Shown: positions 21,301 through 32,619 of the stretch, piece by piece | Layout of the letters: each line of letters opens with the position of its first letter | Position numbering within the stretch: the first letter of the stretch is position 1 | Assembly (NCBI GenBank): GCA_013076295.1 | Contig: RQOL01000863.1 | Span: 248,001 to 312,000 of the forward strand | Reading direction: 5' to 3' | Source: Sanderia malayensis | Taxonomy: Eukaryota; Cnidaria; Scyphozoa; Semaeostomeae; Pelagiidae | Length of the DNA: 64,000 nt | Translations under genes and position numbers: made by a program | The notes under the pieces: model-generated | Database searches by the model: none | The model's input: only the letters and a program-made list of their open reading frames with translations | Told to the model about the DNA's origin: nothing

Positions 21301-23664
21301 GCAGAAGAAAATACACTTGACCATTGGGATGAGTACATAGATCCGATTCTATTTTCCATTCGTACCACCAAAAGTGCCACTACAAAATTCACGCCCTTCC
21401 AGTTGCTGTATGGTCGTGAAGCATTACGGCCCGTCGAGATAAAAGATGACAAAGAAGATATTTCAGATGTAAGTTAATGCAAATCTAGAGAAAGAAAAGC
21501 TTACAAATAAAATTTGAGAAAATAATTTTGCGTTCAGGCCTTCAAGTTTTTATTCTTGATTTAATAATTTCTGTAGCAAAAGCTTTCCTATCACAGAGTT
21601 TCGACTTCTTCAAATAGGTGGCGATTCAGTTACCCGCGGAGGAAATCATTGTCAAGTTCCTAACTGAATCAATTGTCCAAAAAACGAAAAATCAAGAGCA
21701 AGCAGTCACCAACATCAAGAAAGCACAAGAATCTTAAAAAAAGTATTACAGGCAACGCAAACTATCAAAGTCAAAGGAAGCGATCTCCTTTCGTAAGGGT
21801 CAAAAAGTGCTATTATACAATGCACGAAAGGCAACTCGTAAAGGAGACAAACTTGGAAAGACATGGACTGGACCATACGAAATAACAGACATAGTTGGAA
21901 GAAAGCACGTGTATCTTGATGACAAAAAGACGAAACGAAATATCTCCCACTTAAAGCCATGGATTTTCCCAGAAGAACAACTCCAGCATGGGTCATGCAA
22001 CACTGACAACGCACCAGTGAATAGCCATGCAAAATCCAGTCCTGGGATGAATAAAGAAGAACCTAGCATGGCATCTGAGTTTTCTGAGGATAAAAAAGAA
22101 AGTATTAACTTGTTCGTGGAAAATCCATCTCATGAAGATGCGTTATCATCATCAAGTGGAGAAGACTGTCATCCGTGCACTTCAAGTTGGAGCAGACTGG
22201 TAGAAAAAGCAAGAGACGATTACCATGTTGAAGAAAATTCAAATGGAAGCGATGCTGAAAAACAGCAGAGTAATGAAGCTGAAAGCAAGTGCTCGACAAC
22301 CACATCAAAATTGCTGAAAACAACACGGCTAAGTGTGCCTGCAATTCCTGAAGATATTAGGGTGAACAACGAAGAAGTTGTTTATCGCACAGATACATCG
22401 TCATTCATTGCAAAGTCCATTTGTATTGACGTTTCCAGCGAGGCTGAAGATGCTGTTTCTGAACCGAAGGAAAAATTGAGCAACACAACATATTCAGCAA
22501 AGCAAGGTAACTTCCATTAACCAATATATGCCAAACGTATTTCTGTATTGCTTGTAGGTAATAGTTGCGTTGTATTGCTGTTTTTTGTAGTTATTGACGG
22601 TATTTGGTCAGGATACAGTGCTGGTTATATTGAAAGCCGGATAGGTCACATCAGTTTATCTGATAAGCGCATACTGGAACTGAAAGAAAATGCACACTTG
22701 TCTGACGAGGTTTCGTAAAAATTTTATTGTTATCCTATTTTAATAGATGTTGTTCAATTCGCTTGACCTGTATTCACATTTTATTTTATTTCCCATAGAT
22801 CTTAGATGCTTATCTGCTGTTGTTGTCGAAAAAGTACAATTCGATTACAGTGAATATAATTTGTGTGGCTAATAAAGTTCTAGTGTAATGTTTGTTAGCA
22901 TCAACATATTAGAATAAATTATATCGGAATATGCACTTTTCTACAGTCACAAATACTTGTCATTGCTGCTTGTTTGATGACAGACATTTGCGACGGACTT
23001 TGTTATAAACCAAAGCTCCAAAAGGTTCAGAAGTTATTAATTATAATGGACTCATATATTATATGCATTGTGCAAAATACGATTGGCTCACGTGGTAGCA
23101 TATAAACTTCTCTAAAAATAAAACATTTCAGATTACAATTGAACAATACAACCTAGTCATTGGAGCGCACAACACCTCACAAAGCCATTGGAATCTAATC
23201 GTAAGTATTATATTGCTAACGCAGTGCATTCTTTTTTGCAGAACACTGTGGGAGTTCATGTGAATAATTATTTTTTGCTACGCTTTCTTTTGATGAGAAC
23301 AATGATAAACATGGCTATTTTCTTTTATATGAAAGGTCATTAAACCTAAGCATGGAAAAATATACTTTTTAAATCCTCTCGGAGAACTTGAGAAGCAGAT
23401 TGAAAAAGTGTTGAAGAATTGGAGGTACATAAAATTATCAAATTACTGTCAAGTTTTAGATCCAAAGTACCACAATGTAGAGCGAAATTAGGAAAACATT
23501 GTATGTTCTAATTACAGGCTTTAACTGTTGTCTTCTCATGCTACATTTACAGGATATTCTGGAGAAACAGAGTCACAAGCTTGAATTGCCTGGATATACA
23601 ATGGACCTACTGCCCCATTGAACACCCAAAACAGCGTGACAGCAACAATTGTGGTATCTATACA
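18362..23664 (+). mobile_element. Ginger1-like DNA transposon, copy L (3' end lost)
   Basis: The 5' end is TGTAGTATGCGT after CCGG. About 1.3 kb of non-coding terminal region is followed by the spliced integrase/Ulp1 gene starting at 19678. The element stops abruptly near 23664 in the middle of an Ulp1 exon, where minisatellite begins, so the distal end is missing. Compared with copy R it lacks gene A. However, about 25 bp around 19415-19445 match the last codons of gene A and its stop in copy R, which argues that copy L is an internal deletion derivative. Confidence 0.85.
19678..23664 (+). pseudogene. Ginger gene B, copy L: spliced integrase-GPY/F-Ulp1 transposase gene, broken
   Basis: Inferred exons with GT/AG borders are 19678-20279 (N-terminus and HHCC start, GGHVGLNNT), 20498-20572 (CSQCKKC, completing the zinc finger), 20673-20906 (first Asp in LGIDLMG, second in LTDQGREF), 21053-21159 (Glu in NGLDERTN), 21235-21468, 21618-22506 (GPY/F-like WTGPYEI, then an acidic Ser-rich linker), 22591-22709, 22799-22876, 23132-23200 (HWNLIVI, Ulp1 His), 23336-23424 (YFLNPLG) and 23553 to the truncation (QRDSNNCGIYT, Ulp1 Gln and Cys). 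Phases agree except between 21159 and 21235. Lesions: a TCCTG duplication at 19758-19767 leads to TAG at 19768; TAA at 21735-21737; 3' truncation. The Ulp1 Asp position appears as Asn (FLNP). The intact protein would cut and paste the element. Gypsy or Polinton integrase was considered, but the introns, Ulp1 fusion and CCGG ends favour Ginger1. Confidence 0.85.
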
Positions 23665-26600
23665 TGAAATTACCTGGATTCAAGTGTAAAATGTGGGAAT
23701 AAGCGTTAGTATCGGAATCATTTTTAAACTGTGGGAATGAATGTTAAAATCACTGAGAACAAGTAAACAAGGGTGTATTTTAATGCGTTTTAGCTGTTTT
23801 TACATCGATTCATGTCTAAATTGTGGGAATGAGTGTCAATATCAGTGAAAATACGTAACCAAAGATGCATTCCATATAAATTTAGTTGTGGTTAGGTGGT
23901 ATGATGTGAAAATTGTGGGAATGAATTTTAATACCGGAATCATTGTAAGTTGCGGAAATAAATGTTATTATCACTAAACACATGTAAAAAAGGTGTATTT
24001 TTTTTGTTTCAGCTGAAATTACTTGGTTTCATGTGTAAATTGTGGGAGTAAATGTTAATATGACTAAAAGCATGTAAATAAAGGTGTACCTTAATTGGTT
24101 TTTGCTGAAATTACCTGGATTCAAGTGTAAAATGTGGGAATAAGCGTTAGTATCGGATTCATGTTTAAATTGTGGGAATGAATGCAAATATCACTGAAAA
24201 CAAGTAAATAAGGGTGTATTTTAAAACGTTTTTTGCTGTATTTACATGGATTCGTGTGTAAATTGTAGGAATGAGTATCAATATCAGTGAAAAGGGGTAA
24301 CCAATGATTGTTTCCATATAGTTTTAGCTGTGGTTACGTGGATTCATTTGAAGAATGTGGGAATGAATTCTGATATCGGATTCTTTGTCAATTGTGGGAA
24401 TAAACGTTATTATCACTAAAAACATGTAAATAATGGTGTTCTTTAACTTACTTTAGCTGAAATTACGTGGATTCTTGTTTTAACTTGTGGGAATGAACGT
24501 TAATATCGGATTCATGTTTCAATTGTGGGAATGAATGTTAATATCACTGAGAGCAAGCAAGTAAGGGTGTATTTTTATTAGTGTGAGCTCTAGTTATCGG
24601 GATTCATGCGTAAATTGTGGAAATGAATGTTAATATCACTATAAACAAGGAAACAAGGCTGTATTTTAATTAATTTTAGCTGCATTTACGTGGATTTATG
24701 TGTAAATTGTGGAAATGATTGTCAATATCAGTGAAAACACGTAACCAAAGATGCATTCCATATAACTTTAGTTGTGGTTACGTTGTATCATTTGAAAATT
24801 GTGGGAATGAATTTTAATACCGGAATCATTGTAAGTTGCGGGAATAAATGTTATTATCACTAAAAACATGTAAAAAAGGGTGTACTTTTTTTGTTTTAGC
24901 TGAAATTACTTGGATTCATGTGTAAATTGTTGGAATAAATGTTAATATTACGAAAAGCATGTAAATAAAGGTGTACCTTAATTGGTTTTTGCTGAAATTA
25001 CATCGATTCATGTGTAAAAAGTGGGAATAAACGTTAGTATCGGATTCATGCTTAAATTGTGCGAATGAATGTAAAAATCACTGAAAACAAGTAAACAAGG
25101 GTGTATTTTAATACGCTTTAGCTGTTTTTACATGGATTCATGTCTAAATTGTGGGAATGAGTGTCAATATCAGTGAAAAGAGGTAACCATTGATGAGTTC
25201 CATATAGTTTTAGCTGTGGTTACGGGATTCACTTGAAAATTGTGGGAATGAATTTTAATATCGGATTCCTTGTCAATTGTGGGAAGAAACGTTATTATCA
25301 CTAAAAACTTGTAAATATTGGTGTTCTTTAATTTGATTTAGCCGAAATCACGTGGATTCATGTGTAAATTGTGGGAATAAACGTTAATATCGTAGTCATG
25401 TTTAAATTGTGGAAATGAATGCTAATATCACTGAAAACAAGTAAATAAGGGTGTATTTTTAAACGTTTTTGGCTGTATATACATGGATTCATGTGTAAAT
25501 TGTGGGAATGAGTGTCAATATCAGTGAAAAGGGGTAACCAATGATGAGTTTCATATAGTTTTAGCTGTGGTTACGTGGATTAATTTGAAAATAGTGGGAA
25601 TGAATTCTGATATCGGATTCTTTGTCAATTGTGGGAATAAACGTTATCGTCATTGAAAACATGCAAATAATGGTGTTCTTTAATTTGCTTTAGCTGAAAT
25701 TACGTGGAATCATGTGTAAATGGTGGGAATAAACGTTAATATCGGATTCATAATTAAATTGTGGAATTAATGTTAAAATCACTGAAAACAAGTAAACAAG
25801 GGTGTATTTTAATACGCTTTAGCTGTTTTTACATGGATTAATCTGTAAATTCTTGGAATGAGTGTCAATATCATTGAAAAGAGGTAACCAATGATGAGTG
25901 CCATATAGTTTTAGCTGTGGTTACGTGGATTCATTGCAAAATTGTGGGAATGAATTTTATTATCGGATTCATTGTCAATTGTGGGAATAAACGTTATTAT
26001 CACTAAAAACATGTAAATGATTGTGTACTTTAATTTGTTTTCACTGAAATAGCGTGGATGCATGTGTAAATTGTGGGAATGAACGTTATTTTTGGATTCT
26101 TGTGTTAACTTGTGGGAATGAACGTTAATATCGGATTCATGTCTAAATTGTGAAAATGAATATAAATAACACTCAAAACAAGTAAATAACTGTGTAGTTT
26201 AATACGTTTTAGCTGTAATTACTTGGATTCATGTGTAAATTGTGGGAATAAATATTAATATGACTAAAAGCATGTAAATAAAGGTGTACCTGAATTGGTT
26301 TTTGCTGAAATTACCTGGATTCATCTGTAAAATGTGGGAATAAACGTTAGTATCCGATTCATGTTTAAATTGAGGGAATGAATGCTAATATCACTGAAAG
26401 CAAGTAAATAAGGGTGTATTTTAAAACGTTTTTTGCTGTATTTACATAGATTCATCAATTGTGGGAATGAGTGTCAATATCAGTGAAAAGGGGTAACCAA
26501 AGATGAGTTCCATATAGTTTTAGCTGTGGTTACGTGGATCCATTTGAAAATTGTGGGAATGAATTCTGATATCGGATTCTTTGTCAATTGTGGGAATAAA

Positions 26601-27538
26601 CGTTATTATCACTAAAAACGTGTCAATTTTGGTGTTCTTTAATTTGTTTTACCTGAAATCACGTGGATTGGGGTGTAAATTGTGGGAATATACTTTAATA
26701 TCGGATTCATGTTTAAATTGTGGGAATGAATGCTAATATCACTGAAAACAAGTAAATAATGGTGTTCTTTAATTTGCTTTAGCTGAAATAACGTGGATTC
26801 AAGCTTAAATTGTGTGAATTAATGTTAATATCACTGAAAACTAGTAAACAAGGGTGTATTTTAATTAGTTGTCGCCGTAGTTACGTGGATTGAAGCGTAA
26901 ACAGTGACAATGAATGTTAACATCGGATTCATGTTTAAAGTCTGGGAATGAATGTTAGTATCACTGAAAAAAGATAAATAATGGTGTCATTTATTAAGTT
27001 GTAGTTGTATTTACGTGGATTCATGTGGAAATTGTGGGAAAGAATGTCACTCTCACTGAAATTAAGAAACCAATGATGTATTTCTATTAGTTTTAGATGT
27101 TGTTAGGTGGATTCGTGCGTAAATTGTTGGAATGAATGTTATTATCAGATTCATATCCAAATTTTGGGATTGAAAGGTAATAGCTATTGTTAAAAAAAGG
27201 ATGTATTTTAATTAACTTTAGCTATATTTACGTCGATCCAAGTGAAAATTGTAGGAAAGAAAGTCAATGTCACTGAAATAAGGTAAGGAAAGATGCATTT
27301 CTAGTGGTTTTAGCTGAAATTACGTGGAATCATGTGTAAATTGTGGGAATGAAAGTTAATATCGGATTCATGTGAAAATTTTGGGAATGAGCGTTATTAT
27401 CGGATTCATGTTTAAATTGTGGGAATGAATGCTAATATCACTGAAAACAAGTAAATAAGGGTATATTTTAATACTTTTTAGATGTAGTTACATGGATTCA
27501 TGTGTAAATGTAGGAATGAATGTCAATATCAGCGATTA
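23664..27538 (+). repeat. Minisatellite block 2
   Basis: The 38/92-bp units are the same as in block 1 and head-to-tail in the same orientation. The GAGTGTCAATATCAG variant occurs at 25159, 25510 and 25860, giving spacings of 351 and 350 bp, so the higher-order repeat is better preserved here than in block 1. The block begins inside a Ginger exon and ends where a dispersed repeat starts. Confidence 0.93.
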
Positions 27539-27690
27539 ATGTTATCTCAAGAAATTGGGCGGTCAGCCTACCGGCCCGGATTGCTTGAGTAGCAAAACGC
27601 ATTTTACGGTCGGTGACCCCGATTTGCCGTGCAAATTCCGGCCACAGAACACGTAGTGTGACCCCACCGAACGTAACATATAGTTTTTCC
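27536..27690 (+). repeat. Dispersed repeat D, copy 1
   Basis: The sequence starting TTAATGTTATCTCAAGAAAT and containing GGCCCGGATTGCTTGAGTAG matches, in inverse orientation, an insertion at 61426-61610 in the end of Ginger copy R. It is GC-richer than its surroundings and non-coding. A SINE or MITE is possible, but I could not define convincing A/B boxes or terminal repeats. Confidence 0.6.
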
Positions 27691-27863
27691 TGTAGAACTT
27701 AACTAAGAATTTATTCTTATTATTATTATTATTTTTTTTTTTTAATTGCTGTTCTATTATTTGGTTCGGAGATATCAATTCCTCCCCACCCTCCAAACAA
27801 TAAACCTAGAAAATGGCAGGTCAGGAACGTAATGCTAAGAAATAACTGTAAACAAATCATAAC
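27691..27863. other. Non-coding spacer with ATT/T-rich microsatellite
   Basis: The spacer holds a run of TTATTATTATTATT followed by about a dozen T (27717-27745). I see nothing else in it. Confidence 0.5.
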
Positions 27864-27975
27864 AAATCATAATGAAGGCTCTGCTACCGTCGAAACACTG
27901 CGAACGGTATCGGCCGGAACCTTCTAAGGAAAACAATAAGGCCACATAAAGGCAGCAGGCAAAAGGCCACGCTAA
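27864..27975 (+). repeat. Left direct-repeat flank of the 37-bp array
   Basis: The stretch GAAGGCTCTGCTACCG...GGCAGCAGGCAAAAGGC resembles 29008-29117 (GAAGGCCCTGCAACCACCG...GGCAGCAGGCAAAGGC). The two flank the 37-bp array in the same orientation, as if the array grew inside, or was mobilised with, a pair of related blocks. Confidence 0.6.
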
Positions 27976-27999
27976 CCTAAAGGCTTGGCATAGCATTCG

Positions 28000-28995
28000 T
28001 CAATCGGGGCTCCCCGAGACGCTTTATACAACCAAGGCTCAGGGCTCCCTGAGACACCATATAAACATCCATTGCTCAGGGCTTCCTGAGACACCATATA
28101 ATCATCCAGTGCGCAGGGCTCCCTGCGACACCATTAAACATCCAGTGTTCAGGGCTCCCTGAGACACCATATAAACATCCAGTGTGCAGGGCTCCCTGCT
28201 ACACCATATAAACATCCATTGCTCAGGGCTTCTTGAGACAACATATAAACATCCAGTGTTCAGGCCTTTCCTGAGACACAATATAAACATCCAGTGTTCA
28301 GGGCTTCACACCATATAACATCCATTGTTCAGGACTTCCTGAGACACCATTTCATTTCATTTTCATTTCACTAAGAAAAAGCAAATTAAACGAAGCATGA
28401 CAAGGAGATCAACTTACGCCCTGCAAGATTTCACCAGCCATTTTTGAATTAAAGTGTGAAGAAAGGGAAATAATTAAACATTGAATTAAACATCCCGTGT
28501 TCAGGGCTTCCCGAGACACCATAAAACCATCCAGTGTTCAGGGCTTCCTGAGACACCAAATAAACATCCATTTCTCAGGGCTTCCTGGGACACCATATAA
28601 ACTGGTCAGGGCTTCCCAAGCCACCATATAAACATCCAGTGTTCAGGGCTTCCTGAGACACCATATAAACATCCAGTGTTCAGGGCTTCCCGAGACACCA
28701 TAAAACCATCCAGTGTTCAGGGCTTCCTGAGACACCAAATAAACATCCATTTCTCAGGGCTTCCTGGGACACCATATAAACTGGTCAGGGCTTCCCAAGC
28801 CACCATATAAACATCCAGTGTTCAGGGCTTCCTGAGACACCATATAAACATCCAGTGTTCAGGGCTTCCTGAGGCACCACATACACATCCAGTGTGCAGG
28901 GCTTCCCGAGACATCATATAAGCCTCCCGTGTTCAGGGCTCCCTGAGATATTATATAAAAACCCAGTGTTCCGGGCTTTCCTGGGACACTATTTA
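28000..28995 (+). repeat. 37-bp tandem array with a 179-bp higher-order copy
   Basis: The unit is approximately CCAGTGTTCAGGGCTTCCTG followed by AGACACCATATAAACAT (about 37 bp). There are two subarrays, 28000-28350 and 28490-28995, separated by about 140 bp of non-repeat sequence. Within the second, the segment around 28511 recurs at 28690, a 179-bp higher-order copy of five units including one shortened unit. Minus-strand ORFs that read CLYVVSQ-like repeats are accidental. Confidence 0.9.
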
Positions 28996-29007
28996 CATAA
29001 TCCTATT

Positions 29008-29117
29008 GAAGGCCCTGCAACCACCGCAACATCACGATCGGCACCGGCAGGACCCTCTAAGGAAGCAAAACGCCGAAACAGGCAGCAGGCAAAGGCTACG
29101 ATAATCAACAGGCTTTA
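29008..29117 (+). repeat. Right direct-repeat flank of the 37-bp array
   Basis: This is the partner of 27864-27975. Its frame reads a basic, Ala/Arg-rich peptide ending at 29118 (GPSKEAKRRNRQQAKA). The left flank has stops in the corresponding frame, so coding is not supported. Confidence 0.55.
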
Positions 29118-30108
29118 GAGTACACTTAAAAGTTGCTTAAAACTTTTGGTACCTATAACAGCCTCTCCTAAGTTCGTGGGTCAAAATCATCAACTGTAAC
29201 CCCTACAGCACAAGACTTAAGAGACAGTAAGTGTAAACATGTTACGCAAGAACTTCAACAGCACAGTGAACATTCCTGCCCAGTTCTGGCATGTTAAAAT
29301 AAATGACGTTTGAATTCTTAGTTGCTAACAGTACTTCAATTGAGCCCTCGAGTTGCTTCGCTCAACGTTCTTATTGCTATTGTTTCACTAATTTTGCCTG
29401 TCATGAGAAACTATTTTGTCCCCTATTCGATGGACAACATCCAGGGTGCAATTTGTCTGTCGCGCAGGAGGACAAAATATCGGACGAGGAATATATTATG
29501 TTTCTCCCCTCCTTGTTTATATTCTCGAACAAAGTAGAGATATCAGAATGCATAGCTGTGTGCCATTTGCTGCTAACATGTTTAACATAAAAACGATCAA
29601 ATGCAGATCGCAGCAATCAGGTAGTTCGACACTATGTATACAATCTTGTTGTCCAAAACACTAATCTGGAGAATCTTCATGCAATTCATCGCTATCTCCC
29701 ACGTCATTGAATTTGTTGTCTGCAACACATCCAAAGCCAGCCACTTTGATAGAAGCCCCAATGTTGTTTGAACGTGTTGTTTGTTAAATGAGTTGGTATT
29801 TGTTTGAATGAAACAAAATGAGCGCGACCATGATACGCATGTTTACATGTTAACCCGCTTGTTGCTGACAGGTCCTAATGGGTGAAAAGGGGCCCTGCTG
29901 CCAAAAACCCGGAACATTGCAAGTCGGATACGCACCAATCAGATAATTGCATTACGCAACACGCTGGGTCAGACGGACTTGGTCATGTTTCAAGCTCTCG
30001 TGTAGATGGGCCCTTACTTACTGCATCTGAAGTGTGTCATCGGGCAGCCCAGGTGCACCAAAGTAATAACGATTGATGAGAATTATGTAACCGTGACGCA
30101 AAGAGCTA
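29118..30108. other. No recognisable feature
   Basis: Several short overlapping ORFs occur on both strands, none with recognisable motifs or consistent splice signals. I see no repeat structure. Confidence 0.5.
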
Positions 30109-30109
30109 A

Positions 30110-30862
30110 GGGTCCATATACACGAGCACCTTAAATCTGCCTAAAACAGTAGGGTGCAGCGTAAGGAGGTGTGAATTCCAGACTGTCTGTCCTTATTTTG
30201 CTGATCAAAATAAGCAACACATGTCAGTGTCCCTAATCCATGATGACTGGTGATATCTAACTCTTTGATAAACTTTCTGGGCAGATTAGTTGAATGGAAC
30301 GCTAGTTTGAATATTGTCTGATAGTGAATACCTGAACACTTGCAAAAAGCTCTACTAATGTTTTCTATAAGTTGTCTTATATTAAAATGGCAAGCTACAG
30401 ACGTATGGTTCATCAAGCATTGTCTGCCTATGAACAAACAACAATGCCTGAACATTCGGAATATAGGCTGCAGCAAAATGCAGTACTCTTTGCAGTGTAT
30501 ACGCTGGAGATTTTGCTCCAGCAGATATACAGACATTAATAGCAGCAAAAAATTGTTCCTCCGACATTATTATATTTTCATAAACAGATAAACAGAGAAA
30601 AAGTTTGAATAAACCGCGCGTTATTGTGAAATTGGGACGATGCTAATCTCCGATGACAGGGATCGACGAGAAAACAATGCTGCCTTAAAATAAAGGAACC
30701 TCGAGAGCACCCCTTATTTTATTGGCCGGTCTTTTTCATCCTTACGTGTGAAACGAATAAGGCAGGCCTTGCAAGGGAGACCATATACACGGGCAACCGG
30801 AGTGCTAATTACCTTAATCCCTTAAAGAATGTCCTTATTTGGCTCGTGTATATGGGCCCTAA
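30110..30862 (+). mobile_element. MITE candidate with CCATATACACGAGC inverted ends
   Basis: The left end is GGTCCATATACACGAGC and the right end is the inverse (GCTCGTGTATATGGGCC), about 740 bp apart. CTAAGG stands just outside both ends and may be a target duplication. A third copy, CCATATACACGGGC, lies at 30781 in the left-end orientation, so the right-hand 80 bp could fold on themselves. A 135-residue minus-strand ORF (30141-30548) has no motif that I recognise. Confidence 0.6.
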
Positions 30863-30863
30863 G

Positions 30864-32619
30864 GTTTTTAGCCCACACAACATCAACAGAGGAAGCCCAA
30901 GGGTGAGAAATCAAACAAAACACAGCAGTTTAGTGGTTTGGGCACAGTGTGAAGAAATTATCGGGCGCCAGGATCCAGGCGGCCACGACAAACATGCCGT
31001 TGCTGGAGACCAGCCAATTTATTTCTTGGGGGAGGTGACGCAATTTGTGTTTTTTGACAAATGGTGGCAGGCCCTCCCGTAAAGTAAATGCAAGTATAAC
31101 GATAAACAGTCAAAGAACAAAACAAAATAAGAACGATATCAGGTAATTACCGTCAGAAATCCATGCACAGAGAAAACGACGTGTCAGAATATGACTAACA
31201 CAATAATCAACTGAACATAAACTGAGAATGCTAGCTGCTTTTGCACGATTTAGTGTCTCCCAAGATGGTCAGTTACCGAGCACACCATGGTCACCTCGCA
31301 AAACATAACAAAGGCTAGGTGTTGACTAACACTTTACATAGAACAGAAATTGTTGACGAAGAAAGAAAACAAATTGTTTACAATAAAAACTTGTTTGTGG
31401 TCGCAACAGTAAAAGGAACAACAATAAAGAAAAATCAACGTTTGGAGTATCCGTAGTGATTTGGCTATTTGTGCCAGGGTGAGCTACCAACCCAACATCC
31501 GACAGTAGATTTTAGCCCAAATTAATGTTAAGGTCGCTAGACTCAAGGTTAGTGCTCCAAATTTTATAGTAATTTTAGAGCTCTGCTTTTGTGAGAGTGA
31601 CACACGCGGCATTTCATCAATTTGTACTTTGAAACTGTATGGCCTGCCCGTCTCTATTTTCGTGGTAGCTACCCATCAAATTGTCGTGATAGTCCTTAAT
31701 TAAAATGCGGTAAGACAGAGACAAATAGTCCACAGTTTCCAAGTAATGTTTGACAAGCTCAAATATAATAAGTTTACGAGTCTGTGGACGATCGGAATCA
31801 TTGATTTTTTTTTTTTTTTTTTCACTAAGGTGCGAAAAGGTGAAAATGTAAGCTGGGGCGGGCAAAATTTGTCGTGTTAGTCGTATGTGTTGGAAAGAAT
31901 AGAAAGACTGCCTTTCTCGTTGGCTAAAGCAATCCCCGAACGACTATACGAAGCTGGGATTGTTGAACCGTCACTGCATGCTACCAGAACAAAATGTTCA
32001 CGTAACGTGTGGCCTACAAATTTTCAGTAAACTTACTGCAGGCCAGAGGCCAACAAGGAGTGGCCCGAACGACATTTTCCAGGTTTTTCGAACTATAACA
32101 CCAAGTCTCGCGAAGAATAAATTACAATGTTACATGGATGGATCGGTAAACTATTGGTCGCTTGGGATGTTCAAACAACTAACAAGTACGAGCTGAATTC
32201 GAAACAGTGGAAATGTCTTGTTTACATATAGCTAGCAAGTGCCAAGTGAACCTGCGCTTTAATTAAGATACATTACCAAATGAAAACGATCTCACCGGCG
32301 TTGTTCACGTTGTCTTGAAAATCGTCGCCATGAAAACAGCAATAAGCCATAGGAAGAAACGCAAGAAATTGAACCTTTGTTGTTGGTCCCCAAGAGTCGA
32401 ATGATGGAATGCTTTAGTTTGTTACTAATGATATGATCCAGCTAGCTCTCACACACAGTATGATCACAGTAAGACCCTTAACACTCAACCCTCCTAGGAA
32501 GTAATGTCAAGGACTGGTTCCTTGAAGTTATTATCATTATTATGCCCAGAAATGATGTGATTCAGCATGCGTCATTATAAACATTTCTTTCGAACATTAA
32601 CCCTGCTTAAATAACGTTT
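30864..32619. other. No recognisable gene; poly-T run
   Basis: The stretch is unassigned. The only clear feature is a run of about 19 T at 31804-31822. Short ORFs show no motifs. The last ~100 bp before 32620 lead into minisatellite sequence. Confidence 0.5.

Noticed and set aside
28102..28290. Repetitive minus-strand ORF over the 37-bp array
   Set aside because: Frame survives by chance in a short tandem array; unit length is not a multiple of three, so the repeat register shifts.
30141..30548. 135-residue minus-strand ORF inside the MITE candidate as a transposase
   Set aside because: No DDE, zinc-finger or other transposase motif is visible.
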